A stretch of 64,000 nt of DNA from Brasenia schreberi (Eukaryota; Streptophyta; Magnoliopsida; Nymphaeales; Cabombaceae): positions 10,192,001 through 10,256,000 of the forward strand of contig JAYKKT010000055.1 of assembly GCA_036023115.1 (NCBI GenBank), given 5' to 3'. Made by a program: the position numbers and the translations under genes. The notes under the pieces were generated by a model, which saw only the letters and a list, made by a program, of their open reading frames with translations, was not told where the DNA came from and made no database searches. Position 1 is the stretch's first letter, and every line of letters starts with the position of its first letter. Below are positions 47,209-59,359 of the stretch, one piece after another.

Positions 47209-47844
47209 AACATAAAGTATCACCGTCACCAAAAAGGAGTGTGTTGTGAGGAAACGGATAGGGAGGCTTACCAGCTTTTTAGGAACCAAACCTAATCTGG
47301 ACCTCCATCATAAAACATCTATTTTCAGTAAGAGATATTCTCTGAAAACGGAACCCTAGAGTCCATATTCGAGCTTGGCCCACAAGTTGTGGTGGGGAGT
47401 GGGATCATCATGTATGGGTATCCGACGGTCCGAGTGGCCACAACAATTGCATGTGGCTTATCATCATGAATGGAACTGCGTTCTCCTAGGCATCATCTTC
47501 ATACTTTCACATTCCAACTGTGAAATGTGCGTGCGCGTGTGTGAGAGAGAGATTCAAATTCTTAAAAGAAAAAGGTGTGGTTGTTAGCATTGTCGCTTCT
47601 GTTCTGTGGCCTAAAAATCCAAGTTCACAAATCAAATCTTCACTCACATAATTACTACCCATCTTTGAAAAAAAAACAAGGCATCAGAGCGCCCTGCATT
47701 CATGAGTTTGGAAAATTTACAGACTGAGAGGGCTTTATTTATCCTTTGCAAGTTTGTCGCTGGTGAAAATTCAACTTCGACTTCATCATTGTGGTAATTT
47801 TTTGAACACCAAAATTTCCGAGTTTCCTGTTCTTTTTCTTTCGT
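47209..47844. other. No gene seen
   Basis: Intergenic. A gtgcgtgcgcgtgtgtgagagagaga tract near 47527 is low-complexity; nothing else is supported. Confidence 0.35.
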
Positions 47845-47930
47845 TAGAAAGGGAGGCTGAAGCTTGACACGCGCACCCTCCGAGAGTCGAACTTGATCAC
47901 AGCGCCCTGCCAGTGGAGCTAATGCTTAGG
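47845..47930 (-). mobile_element. tRNA-derived SINE, family 2, copy 2
   Basis: On the minus strand TAGCTCCACTGGCAGGGCGC has a good box A, and AAGTTCGACTCTC a good box B, about 35 bp apart, followed by GGAGGGTGCG. It matches 27735-27830 in boxes and in the tail phrase. It does not fold as a complete tRNA. Confidence 0.5.
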
Positions 47931-49621
47931 GAATTTCCTTTCTTCCTAGATGGGGAAAAGAAGATGATGATCTCTTGGGTTAACTTTCTTGGACCACTTA
48001 ATTAACTTATTGGGAGTTGACTAACCCGCTTTAATCAGAGGTATCTTCATCTAAGTGGTGTTGTTGGAATTGTTGAATATAGACACCCACCCATCTGGAA
48101 TCCAGAATAAGAAGGGAGATATTTATAGGTAATAATAGGAAAGGCCATGCAACTTGCAGACTCGAGCAATAATGAATTGACAGTTTTGAACTTCAGATTT
48201 TTAGTGCGGTGAGTTAACTGGCAAGCACCAACGGACCTAGTTGAAATGAATTATCAGACAAACTCCCCAAATTCCTCCCCAATCCCAAGTACGGATCGGT
48301 GCACACTGTACCAATGCTCTCTCAACTGCCCAGCTCGACATATATATATATATATATCTGCGTGTGCGCGCATGCGAGAGATGTCCACATTGGGTCAGGA
48401 GTTCCATTTTAGAAAGATTTTATTTAAAAACTGATTTTGAACTTGAATGAGCAAGAATTGCATTTTTCTTCATGAAACTATGCAAGAGATTTGCATTTTT
48501 AAAGTTTCGCAAGCAACCTAAGGTCATGCTTGGCTCATCCATGTTGCTGCGCGCCTTGGACCGAGCATGGCCCATTTAAACGATCAACAAGGTGAAGCAA
48601 CAATCTAGTGAGATGAGACACGTACTATAGGCCCTGGCCGGTTGGAGAAGCCACTCCATCTTTTCACTCAGAAACTGGAGAAAATAACATGGATACGTCA
48701 TGGGCGCAACATTCCGCAGGCATTTCCTCACCTCCTTTCAGGATATGAGCAGTTTTTCATGATACTTCCACCAACAGAGACACCCGATTTCCTCCCTCAG
48801 CCACTCCCAAGCGATGATTTAAGTTACTAAGATTCTTGGTTTCAGAAAATTGATTATAGAAGTAGACCATTCGCGTGAGAATATAACTTTTTCTATTGCT
48901 CATTAGGGTCCAGGTAGAGAACCCTCACCTTTCATCTGTTATGTTATTTGCATCAAAGCAATGAAATCAACGAATTTCTTGTCAATGGGAAAAGAGCCTT
49001 ACCAGCCAGACGGAAGTCACTCATACAAATGACAAAACCTATTCCCAGAGGGTGTAAAAGATCGTTACGCGAGCTGATCTTTAAACAGCTTAACATACAC
49101 GTACCGATGTGCCAAAATCACATACAGAGAAGAAGCCATCGGAACTGCAAAAGCACACTAATATCTCTTCTAGAAATTTAGATCTAGACAGCATGAGGAA
49201 TAAATATTCCTTAATCCAGATAACATCCACAAACTGTCAAAACTCAGTCGAGACCCCATTTACTGGTCTCACCCAGCAACGCAGTTCAATAATTCAGATA
49301 ACGTATATGCTGACAAGTGACATCTTTACTACAATCTAATTAACAACCATTCTCTCTCATGGTCCTCTACTATGTACAACACAAACCCTCTCCAATAGAT
49401 AAAACAGAATTTCGCTCTTTCAAGATGTAGAGCCGCACAAAGAGACCACCTCAAGTTCCAATAGCTGTATCTCCAATGGGGAAGAAGTTATGCTCATAAG
49501 TATTCTCCATTGAACATCAATAATATATCTGATAAACCATAAAAGAAATTGTTACTTAAGAGCAGACCACGGGAAGAAATATTTATCGAGAAACATAGTT
49601 AGTTATGGAGACTAACCTCTT
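47931..49621. other. Intergenic and probable 3' flank/UTR of the CDF gene
   Basis: The part nearest 49621 is downstream of the CDF stop codon and should contain its 3' UTR. I see no clear AATAAA on the minus strand, so the end of the transcript is not placed. A TA run lies at about 48341-48357. Confidence 0.4.
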
Positions 49622-51989
49622 TCAAGTGCTCTCCTGGAATTTTTGGGATCGCGATAATGCTGCTGGATTAGCAAGCAACACCGGAGAGGCATTACGGTTA
49701 TGCCCCTTGGTTTCCATCTTGGGTTGAAATGCTTTCAAGATCCCTCCTTTAGTGACAGCATCACCAGCCTCGTGTTTGATACCAAGCGTTGCCCATATAG
49801 AGCTTTTAGCGGCTTCATCTGGGTCATCAATTCTAAGTGTCTTTGGTACCCACACACACCTCTCTGGCTTATCTTCGTCGCAGGTGCTTGAATCCCTAGA
49901 ATGCTTCCCCAAGGTTGGAGAATTATTTCCTGAACAGCTGCTATTATTGGTGGATGAAGAGGGTAAACCAGGGGCAGAACCCATCCATGGCATAGTCCAG
50001 GTTCCGCTGGCCCAGCCCGGCACGCATCCCCAATATGATGCCGGCACAAAAGGAAACTGAATCGTCGGCCCACAGAAAGCAGAGCCGGGAATGATGGAGG
50101 GCGGGCTCCATTGAACTGAACTAGAATTGTTGTTCTCTGGTCCGTAAACCACTTTGGAAGAGCAGTGCCCAGCTGCCACCGGAGAAACTCCATTCCAACC
50201 AGGGTTCCATGGGTATGGCCATGGAGTTCCAGAATAACACTGAAGCAGAGGAGCAGCAGGAGGGCCATTACAGCAGCTTGAGTTCCCCCCATGTTCCGAA
50301 TTCACCATGTTCTGCAATTCATTTTCCTTGCCCACTGGAGTCGTCCCCGAGGACCCACACGATACCTCCTCACGACTATCACCACATGCTGCCGAGCGCA
50401 TCTCAGCATTCCTTTTAGCCATGGCATGCTCCCCTAAGTTCAGTACGTTTGCAATGGATTCACAGAGTGGTGCTTCAGACCCAAACTTGAGCACTGTGCC
50501 GTTACTCTTGAGATCCCTCGCTGTTGTGGGAAGGTTGCAAGGCATAACTTGATTATGAGTGGCATCTGTAGCGTCCAACCTCGCTGTGGTCATGCCGTCG
50601 GGCAACATTATATGCCGGTAATGAGAGGTAGAATGCTTGTTCTTACGCCTACCAGCGCCCACAGGCACATTTCTCATTGTCCCACCTGCTGTCCAGTATC
50701 TCTGGCAATTCTTACAGAAATGCCTCGGTTGATTGACATTGTAATTGTTGTAGTAGCAGAATTTGGTGTCTAAACTGTTACAACGCGGGCAGGGAAGAAC
50801 TTTGTCTGGCTTCTTCAAAACTTTCTCGTTTCCGGCAGTAGCTTCGGCTTCATTATGGTCCTCCTCAGATGCCGTTGGAGATTTAGACTGTTCAGATACT
50901 TTTTTGCCGTATGAATTGGCATCGGCCTTTACTTTTTCTTCTTCCTTGAGATCAGGCAGACAAGAGGATGAAGTTGCGAAGTTGCAGCCATCCTCATGAC
51001 AAGCCGCGGCTAGATCATCAGAATTTACTCCTTCCTGTGAATCCTGAAATTTGAAAACCACTTTCTTCAAAAGTTCAGCCATCACGGAAAACAATTAACT
51101 GGGAGCATCCCCTCGAGAAAACCTTTGTCCACTATCACAACGATCTTAGAGAAACAAGCTGAATGACAGTGGCATACGACACACATGATAGCCTGATTTA
51201 GTGCAAGAATGTTGCTAAAACGGCAAAAATAAGAAAAAATGGAAGATGAACTATCTGAGAAATAAAGACCAATTCAAAAAAAACGTTTACGTTCGGGAAT
51301 CTGCACCAACGTTTTGAGCTCCCGGAAGGGGGGAAAAAATTCTGAATCCTAAACATAGGAAGGGGCACAGATAAAGAAACAGTACAAATACGGTTCCGAA
51401 ATCTACCAAACCCCACCAAAAAAATGCTATAACGCTAAATATGTCTCGGAATTTAAATCTGATCTTGTGGTGTCCAGGGTGATAAGTCATGCTAATTCAA
51501 GAAAGAAATTGGTATTTGGTATTCAGGAGACGAAACGAGTAAACCATTAACTTCAATAAATCCCATCAATTGAGTCTAAAGGCATTGCGGCTCGCACCAA
51601 CTACCGTTTCTCTAGGGCTTCTCCGTTCCCGGATCGCCGATAACCTCCTGAGCTTCCAATTATGAAAGATACTGGAAGGAGGTTAAGTAAACCCAGCCAC
51701 AACGGAACGCCTCAAAGAAAAGTAAACCAGACACAACGGAACGCCCTAAAGAAAAGAGAATCATTGGTCTCTGCAGATTATTAGACGAGGTTCCCGACAA
51801 AAAGACAAAACAAACATAAGACAGAGAGAGAGAGAGATGAGCAACCTTGTTGTCGCAGCAGGCGGAGGAGGAGGGTGAAGAGGGAAGAGGAGGAGCATCA
51901 GGGACGTGGTCGCTGTTGGAAGAAGAGTCCGCCTTGGACTCTTGGAGAGGGATCGTCTTCCCGAACAGCTTGATTGCTGGGTCAGACAT
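49622..51989 (-). CDS. CDF: CYCLING DOF FACTOR-type transcription factor (Dof), two exons
   Basis: Plant-specific Dof zinc-finger factor. Exon 1 runs 51989-51846 (48 codons from ATG) and exon 2 runs 51043-49622 (TGA). The intron ends are AAG/GTTGC and TTTCAG/GAT, phase 0. The product has 521 residues. KLFG at residues 7-10 is the conserved N-terminal CDF motif, known in Arabidopsis CDF1 to recruit TOPLESS-type co-repressors. The Dof finger has Cys133, Cys136, Cys158 and Cys161 (C-x2-C-x21-C-x2-C), then GRRKNK at 179-184. Trp-rich blocks follow ([13 protein letters not shown] at 322-334, YWGCVPGW at 385-392), and [20 protein letters not shown] at 442-461 with [10 protein letters not shown] at 462-471, which are CDF C-terminal motifs linked in other plants to FKF1/GIGANTEA binding. 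CDFs are nuclear repressors of CONSTANS-type flowering genes and also act in stress responses. Length and motif order are complete, so it looks functional. Which CDF paralogue it is cannot be told. Confidence 0.93.
51044..51845 (-). other. Intron of the CDF gene
   Basis: 802 bp, GT donor at 51845-51844 and AG acceptor at 51045-51044 with a TTTCAG context. An intron between the N-terminal KLFG exon and the Dof exon is the usual CDF gene structure. The retained reading would run into stops. Confidence 0.85.
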
Positions 51990-52140
51990 CTCGCGCCCAC
52001 CTTTCGCCCAATTCTTTCCAGCACTCGATCGAAGAGTGTCCTCGAAACAGATTATTCTTCCTGAACGCGAACAGCAACACTAGTTGCAGCACGGTCACCG
52101 GTAGTTCTCGTCCTTGCCGCCGTTTTTCCCCACGGCGCAT
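51982..52140 (-). CDS. Candidate upstream ORF overlapping the CDF start, 52 codons
   Basis: The only ATG between the main start and about 52430 on this strand lies at 52140-52138. It opens a 52-codon frame (MRRGEKRRQGRELP...) whose TGA is at 51984-51982. The two frames share ATGTCTGA, so the uORF stop falls just after the main AUG. Both AUGs have G at -3, a medium context. If the transcript starts upstream of 52140, this uORF should lower initiation at the main AUG or allow reinitiation. Its presence in the mRNA is an inference. Confidence 0.4.
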   Translation of the reverse strand: MRRGEKRRQGRELPVTVLQLVLLFAFRKNNLFRGHSSIECWKELGERWARDV

Positions 52141-52460
52141 ATCCGTCAACGCTGTAACCCGTTCTTCTCTCGCGGCTCAGAGAGAAAGCCAACTATCTAA
52201 ACCTACGCGACGAGGATCAAGAAAAAGCCCACGACAGACGGATTGACGAAGACGAAGAAGAAGAAGCAGAAAAAGGAAGGAGAAAAGGAGTTGGTTTGCG
52301 GGAAAGGGGAAAAGAGGAAGCAAAAGATAAAAGGGGAGGAGGAGAAGAAAAAGAGGATTCGCTAAGAGGGCCACGAAGTGAAGTAACGCCGTTAACCAGA
52401 GAGAGAGAGAGAGAGAAGAACGGCCTTTACCTCTCCATTCTCTACTTAGTTAAAATAACC
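51990..52460 (-). promoter_or_regulatory. Pyrimidine-rich leader/proximal promoter of the CDF gene
   Basis: On the minus strand, 52240-52450 is strongly CT-rich, with a (TC)n run at 52399-52418. Such CT tracts are typical of plant core promoters and 5' UTRs. The transcription start cannot be fixed. Confidence 0.45.
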
Positions 52461-52633
52461 CGAGGGAGGAGAGAGAGGGAGAGGTCTGGGCCCAGCGTGG
52501 CATCCTAGTCAGCAACCCTTGGGCAAATCTCCACCACGAGTTCTAGTGGCTTAGGATGAACCCCATGATGTCAGCACTCATCTTTGATGCTTTGGTTAAT
52601 GAGCCCAAGTTATTTCATAAAAAATAAACAAAA

Positions 52634-52642
52634 CTTTTATAG
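52634..52642 (-). promoter_or_regulatory. Possible TATA box
   Basis: On the minus strand this reads CTATAAAAG, a full plant TATA consensus. It is about 645 bp before the CDF start codon, so the 5' UTR would be long. A TATA-less start within the CT-rich tract is equally possible. Confidence 0.25.
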
Positions 52643-52649
52643 ATAACTG

Positions 52650-55600
52650 GCGCAGGAAAAAGCAAGGCGTAAACTTTTTCTCCCACCAAACACTTTAAAC
52701 TACTAAAAAAGAGGGCGATTGGAAAATGAATAAAGGGGTGGGATCGCAACGATCCAATTTTTAATCCATTATTTTAATTTCTTAAATTAAAGAGTAAGGG
52801 TAACAAAAATTATTTCTCCCTCTTCACAATTCGGTGACTAACGTGCCCTCAATCTTCTGAGAGAATGAAGATGATGGACGAAGATATTTCATAGGGACAA
52901 GAGCCGTCGTCCACCACTCGCTTCACTATTCATATCTATGGTGGGTGGACGAGCTCAACCAACCTTATTCGTGCCGCCGTTCACCTCACTCCTTATACAA
53001 AATAAAATGAGCTAGTCGAACTGCCTCTTTCTGAGCAGGCTTACTATCTTTTATGAACCGAGATGAGGAACATACTCTTACCCTACATTTATCTAAAGTC
53101 TTCTTCAGTGAAATTGATATGAGAAAACGATGATTGACTTTTTACAAGTACAATATAGCTCCCGACCAAGCGGGCTAGAAGCCAAACTACTCTCCAAAGG
53201 TGGGCGACCGGAAATCAAGGAAGGAAGGGAAAGGTGCTTTCCTTTTGATCTTTTATTGAAAAGTTTTAAAAAAACGTGTTTTTGGCATTCGAGAATTATT
53301 TAGGGGTATTATCGTCATCTCAATATTGCATAAAAATATTTTGCTCCGGCGTTTCACTCCACCACCGTTTCCGTACCCGCTTCATGCACTACAAGTCACC
53401 CGCTTGACACGTCATCAATATTCTCGCCGGCCTTCCTGGGTGGGGCCCACACGAAGGACACGAAAAGTGAAAAAGTTTCTCGGTTTCCACCCGGTCATTC
53501 CCCTCTCTCTCTCTCTCTCTTGTCATTTGTCGTTTACCGGCGAAAAGAATTACGAAAAGGAGTTGCCGTTGTCGTCGAAATTACGCAAAAAACTTATGCT
53601 GCCGTTTCAATTGCGATCATTGAATCGCTACTTTAATTTAATGCGACTGATGTCACCACCGTTTAAGAATAAAATAACGTTTCTTCCATTCTTTAAAAAC
53701 GATGAGATGTCCGGAGATCGATACAACGCTTTATGGTCTTTTGATGCAAACGTCCATCTAAACAATTAACTAAATAACCAATGAGATGTGCTATTTGTTT
53801 AATACCAATTTAAAAATACCTCCAAATTATAGTTAGTTAAAAATTGTATTCACGTTATGAATATGAGCTATTTTACCTTTTCTATGAAAAATATCATAAA
53901 AACGGAGGAAGGTATCGAATTGTCAAAACTCGTATGATGAGTCGAGTTCCATGCCGAGTGAGTTAGCGCTATTAATGCCACACTGTGAACCAATTTAACG
54001 TTGTTGTTGTTGTTGTATTAGACACACCTACGTTAGAAAACCTTCGCCTTAGGAGCTTAACCACAAAGCCACAATTGATCCCTAACCGATAATAAGATGC
54101 GCGTTAAGAACATACGTATCCCATTGCGCCCGCTCTTTTCTCCAATGACTCGCTCACCAAGCACCGTACCAATCAGATATTCATATTCGTCAAGCAGGTA
54201 CACGTGGCCGTGAAATTTGGTATGGAGCTACTTCCACGTGTCAGTTAAAATAAGTATAGAAAGTGCAAATCAAATAATCGGGAAAAAAGAAAAAGTACTT
54301 ATCCTTATTATCACAACCGTTAAGAACCAAAGAGCTCATATACATACACCACACACTCGCACACAGCATTTTCTTTTGTCCACGCTCCAACCACGATTTT
54401 CTTCTCTACCTCTCTCTCTTGCAATTAATTTAGGCTGTGAAAAAGGAACCAATTTAATAAATAAATGACGTTGACTCTTGGCCTTTTCTGGCAACTTCCG
54501 CACGAAAAGAGCGATGATGGGTTTAGCTGAGATGCCCGAGGGTGACATCGTCTTCTCAATGCAACTAACTTTTCCGACTGGGAAGGCGCTGGCCCCTCCC
54601 TCCCTCCTTCACAGAGAGAGAGAGGGACAGGCCAATGAATTTCTGCTCACTCAATCTGTTTGGCAACTTCCAGTTTCAGCATATGCCCCAATAGTCGTTC
54701 ACTGGTAATCAATCTATTGTGCTATCTATCTATATGAAGCAGGGAATGTGAATCTGTGTATCTCGTGAGCCAATTTGGTGTGCGATTAGGATTGGTTTTG
54801 GTTTGTACTTAGTTTTGGTTATAATATGCTAAGAACCACTTAGCTAGGTTTCACGCCCAGCTATATACATGTAAAGTATGAATTCACTGTTGAAACTCTA
54901 CTAGAATACACAATATTGAATGCAAGGAGCGTTGCCGGTTTCGTTTTTCCTGGAATCATGAAACTAGATGAGGCAGATTTTATTCCCGGTTTGAAACCAT
55001 CGGAATTGGTTTCGGTTTCAAGTTGAATCCTAATCTGTTTTCAAAAACCTAAAAAATAAAAATTTTGAAAAATACAAATATAGAATTATTGGTTTCAGTT
55101 CTGGTTGCATATAAGATGGAACTAAACTGGGTGGCCCCTGATTTCAAACAGGTCATGTCTAAGTGCCACCTTGCAAAAGAAAGAAAGGAACTGATTCATC
55201 TAAGTCGGCTTCTCTGGGCTCATATTGGACCCTAGGAATTGAACAGAGAGAGAGTAAATGGCAAAAGATACGTCGAAAGTGGCAAAGAAGAAGGTGACGG
55301 TGACAAGCACCGAGACGAGCTTTCATTCAGGGGTGGGCTTTCAGTCAGTCCTAATTATGAGTAAGGGATGTTGACGTGGGAGATCATGGTGATCTTATTG
55401 GATGTGATGGGGCCCGACGCCACCGTGGGCCACTCGGGGCGTGACGTGGTAGCCAAGCGATAAAAGACTTGGGAAGGTGGGTCCCCTGGAAGGAGGTCCC
55501 AACCACGGAAAGAGGGTCTGTCACGTGAAAGCCAGTGGGCGAGAGCCAGGCGGATTTTGGCAGAGATGGAACACCAGCTGGTGCACCCAGTCCCTGGTGT

Positions 55601-56639
55601 AACTAGGCGAGCCCAGAAAGGACCTACCAGCACGCTTTACCTCTTCCTTTTTCCGTCCTTTTTTAATTAATTTTTCAACCTTTCCACATTTTTTATGAAA
55701 CTACGTGTCGTGTCGCCTGCTGTCACTTCCGTGGTGGGAATTGCCCAGAGCCAGAGAAAAATCGGGCCCAACTTGAGAGAAAGAGAGAGAGAGAGAGGGC
55801 CACACCAAGGTCGTATCACGCTCTATTCTCATCTATCCTCTTTAACTCGATTTTTCTGTGGGCGTTGCGTCGGTCCCCTTCTTTTCCACCTTCGAAGAAA
55901 ACAACTCTTGTCAAATCCATTTTCTCTCTCTCTCTTGAAAAGGGCAAAAAGTTATGATGAGAGAAAGAGTGGGCAGTGACAAAGGGGCCCCACCATGCTA
56001 ACCTTTTGGTTCTTGTGTGGCTTTATCCTTTTCGGTACGACTCGGAGACTTTTGTGAGAGAAAGAAACGACGGTCCAGGGACGGATAGAGGGTTTTATGG
56101 GTTCAGATTTTCTTTTCTCTTCGGGGAATGAAGTGGGTACATGGCAAAAAAAAGACAGTCATACGTATTTTATATATGTATATTGGTATAATATACAAAT
56201 ATATACATAAAATATATATTTATATTTATATATGTCAGATATAGGTTGGGACAAGTATTGGGTATTCCCCGGGGTTGGGTTGGGTGGTTTATTGCCATTC
56301 CCAGAGACGGACTCTTAAAATAAAGGTCATGTGATTTTCACGGGCCGGAAAAAGATATGCAAGAAAAAGAAAAGGTGAGGGGGAGGGGTGAAGGAAAGGG
56401 GAATTTGTGCAAGTGCGGCGGAAACCCTTCCAACCTTTTACTAGCATGGCTAACGTACGAAGTCACTCCATCGTTGTTGCGGAGAAAGTATAGGGGGGAA
56501 AGCGCGTTACTTTTGCAGCAAATAAATCACAGTAATAAATATATATAACAAAAAATTAAAATTAGGACTGCTAAATCAACTGAGCCACTCGAAGTTCAGC
56601 TCACTTCACTTCACATTTTTTGCACTTGTTGCTTTAAGC
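52650..56639. other. Intergenic DNA, no gene seen
   Basis: Contains CT/GA tracts at about 53500-53520, 54618-54634, 55782-55798 and 55922-55938, and a GC-richer patch at 55380-55620. Open frames here start at non-ATG codons or lack any recognisable similarity. GTGGGTCCC near 55479 resembles plant promoter elements, but no gene follows on either strand. Confidence 0.4.
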
Positions 56640-56798
56640 TAGGGATGGCAACAGCGTGGGTTTTCACTCCACCTGTACCTGCCTCCGCACCCGCTCAAGT
56701 ATTATAACCTACCCTGCGGCACTTCAACCTATAACAAATAATTAAAAGGAAAATTAATTAATATTATATACTTTATATAGATATATAATCTATTCTGT

Positions 56799-56840
<42 letters not shown>

Positions 56841-56990
56841 TGTGTGTGTGAAATATATAATTAGTTATATATATAGATATATTGGAGGATACTTAATTGC
56901 TTCTACATGTAATTTTCACTTTTGTTTTATAATTTCAATTATTCATCCACTTTTGGTTTGGACAAAGTTTACAGTTGGCATCATCCACTT

Positions 56991-57067
<77 letters not shown>

Positions 57068-57075
57068 CATTCCTA
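56640..57075. mobile_element. hAT-like MITE, copy 1
   Basis: About 436 bp. The left end TAGGGATGGCAACAG pairs with the right end TTTGTCATTCCTA, whose complement is TAGGAATGACAAA. Flanking 8-mers CTTTAAGC (56632-56639) and ATTTAAAC (57076-57083) agree at 6 of 8 positions. Inside are TA arrays (56801-56836 and 57016-57062) and a CT array (56992-57015). No coding capacity. Confidence 0.5.
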
Positions 57076-57545
57076 ATTTAAACCATATGAGCTGAATATG
57101 AACATGTTATATTTGGCTAAGTTCAGCTAGTTAAAGCTTATTAAATGATCTTTTTGTGTTCATATTTAAGGTGAATCAAGGGTTATTTTTGTGTTTTACT
57201 TTTCATTAAGGTTTTACGCAAGCAAGGGGATTCTACATAAAGTACTTAAGGAAATCTCTCTCAACTCATTCAAATCGGCTTATAAAAGGATAACAAACCA
57301 TTTGTGAACATGTTTGAACCAAGGCTGTTCAGCCGTTAGCTTGGTTCATTCATACGAAAATAAGACAAGTAATAAACTAACTAAAGAAGAAACCATTGAA
57401 ACAAATTTCAAGATAGGCATGGCAATGGAGGTCCTCTCTCTCAATCTCTCCACCACCATCCATTACTTCTCTTATTACGAGCAATTTATCTTTCATCCTT
57501 TATGGTATTCTCTATTTCTCTCCCTTGATCTGTTACCTATAAAGC

Positions 57546-57870
57546 TAGGCATGGCAATGGAGCGGGTTGCTATCGTATCCAAGTCCAACGTGCACTAAAA
57601 AACTAATGTCATAACTGGCTTCCCCCTGCCCCGTGGGTTTTAAGGTTCACAACCCTTACCCACCCTGCAATGGACCTATTAAAACTCACCCAACCTCAAT
57701 TTATTCTGGAAAGTCATTCTTTATTTAAAATATGAAGTCTTCTAAAATACATAAAGTTGTCGTTTGAGGTGTTTGGCATGGCAATTTACTTGGACCTTTT
57801 GACTAAGGCCTAAGATTGTCCATTTAGGACATGCAGATATTAAAACATTTTAGAGTGGTTACTTTTTCAA

Positions 57871-57920
<50 letters not shown>

Positions 57921-57982
57921 ACCCCATGTACGGTTGGGTCAGTTTGGGTGCCCACAGGGTAGAGCATGGATTGCCATCCCCA
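57546..57982. mobile_element. hAT-like MITE, copy 2
   Basis: About 437 bp, the same length as copy 1. The left end is TAGGCATGGCAATGGAGCGGG (first 20 shown as TAGGCATGGCAATGGAGCGG), the right end GATTGCCATCCCCA. It also contains a TA array (57870-57918). The flanking 8-mers do not match convincingly. A third left-end-like phrase taggcatggcaatggagg occurs at 57414. Confidence 0.45.
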
Positions 57983-58079
57983 TATCATGTTTCATGTTAT
58001 ACGTGTGACTCTATCCCTTGGCACCAGCTAATGTTAAAGTTTTAAGGCCTTTCTAGTAAGAGGGAAAATCTTTGTCTCT

Positions 58080-58096
58080 CTCTCTCTCTCTCTCTC
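58080..58096. repeat. CT microsatellite
   Basis: Pure TC run. The surrounding 57983-58406 holds no other feature. Confidence 0.8.
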
Positions 58097-58406
58097 CACA
58101 CATACATATATATTATCTCTTCTATTAACGATTTTTGGGTGGGCTTGATATGCACCGTTTGACACCTGCATGATTGCACAGGGTGCTAGCGCTGCATGAC
58201 CTCTTGTGAGGGTGGGGGATATCCTTTACCAATTGCACATTTCTTGGATCTGATTACCAAGAGTGATGATCTTCTTGTGGTTCATTCTATTTGTTACTTA
58301 TCAAATCTAACATATCGAGTGTCGAATTCTGAGTTGTTATGGTAATGTCAAAAGCTATGTGTAGTTACTTTGAAAATTATTTTGGAATGAATTGTACAAC
58401 GTGGAA

Positions 58407-58568
58407 AAGCTCACCTGGCTAGGGGTTGCATTCACAAGTTCGAGGTCATGAGTTTGATACCCGGGGCGTACCATGTGGCTTTGGCTTTCCTGACCTTGTC
58501 AATAATGTGTGTGGATCAACAAATTATTGGTTGTGGTGATTTTTGTGTGTTGCATCTCTATGTACCAG
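58407..58568 (+). mobile_element. tRNA-derived SINE, family 1, copy 2
   Basis: GCTCACCTGGCTAGGGG, then GGTCATGAGTTTGATACCC about 25 bp later, the same two pol III promoter-like blocks as in the copy at 47060-47208. The 3' part reads gtggttgtggtgattttt-like sequence and ends without a clear poly-A or T tail. Confidence 0.6.
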
Positions 58569-59359
58569 GGGTAACATCAAATAACCACTTGATGGAGTGA
58601 GAGCCTATTAGAGGGTGCCACCTGGCTAAAAAATCCACTTTTAATTGGTTTGGTGTGACCGTGGGCCCTACATCAGAAGAATGAATTAAATAAGTTAATA
58701 TGCTGCAGTAACCTAGTTGGTGGTCATCTTTATGAAAACCCTAAGCTGAAATCTCACTGTTGTGAACCCATAATTTATAATAATACTTCAAGGACTTAGA
58801 TCAATAAGCAAAATCCTTATAGCGGTGTGGTCTTGTCTTTTCTCCTTTAGAAAATGCAAGCTCCATTTTGTGTGGGTTCCCTTTCTCAAGTACTGTTAAC
58901 TCGGTAGACTTATGGAGTGTGGAAATGTGTTTTTAAACGTTCTTGGGAGATAAAGTCTAGAATTTATATTAAATTGGACGAATTTTTATGTTGATTGTTC
59001 GAAGCCTAACATAACCTTCCTCTTTTTGGATTTGGGCCTCAGAGATAGATAGCCCCAATGCATTAGCTATTGGCAAAAATATGTAGTTCGTGGTATAAAT
59101 CCTTGCTTTTCTCAACTTATACTTTTTGTAACAAATGATAAGAAAAGATTGATGCAGGTATCTCCTCCGTAGGGCATAGGATCCTTAACAGTAGGTCAAG
59201 GATGATGGATTTTTTTGTAATGTAACAAGAACCGTAACTTGCCATGCCAGAAACAATGATGGTACTTTGCTTTTTAGTGTTATTTGTAAGGATCGTGAAT
59301 AAGTCAATTTTACAAGACTCATGCATGTGTTTGTGTGCATTATATATGAAAACAACAGG
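58569..59359. other. No gene seen
   Basis: Intergenic. Short frames on both strands show no recognisable similarity. Confidence 0.35.

Noticed and set aside
47845..47930. tRNA gene candidate
   Set aside because: Has box A and B-like motifs but no complete cloverleaf or acceptor stem, and a diverged copy exists at 27735-27830, so a SINE is the better reading.
48642..48830. 62-codon plus-strand frame
   Set aside because: Starts at TTG and shows no domain or splice support.
49735..50292. 185-codon frame on the minus strand overlapping the Dof gene
   Set aside because: Lies in another frame over exon 2 of the CDF gene, has no domain, and is explained by the codon bias of the real gene.
53326..53769. 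148-codon plus-strand frame
   Set aside because: Starts at TTG, contains low-complexity CT repeat translation (LSLSLS) and has no recognisable domain.
55355..55633. 92-codon minus-strand frame in a GC-richer patch
   Set aside because: Starts at GTG without an in-frame upstream ATG and has no similarity. Probably chance in GC-rich DNA.
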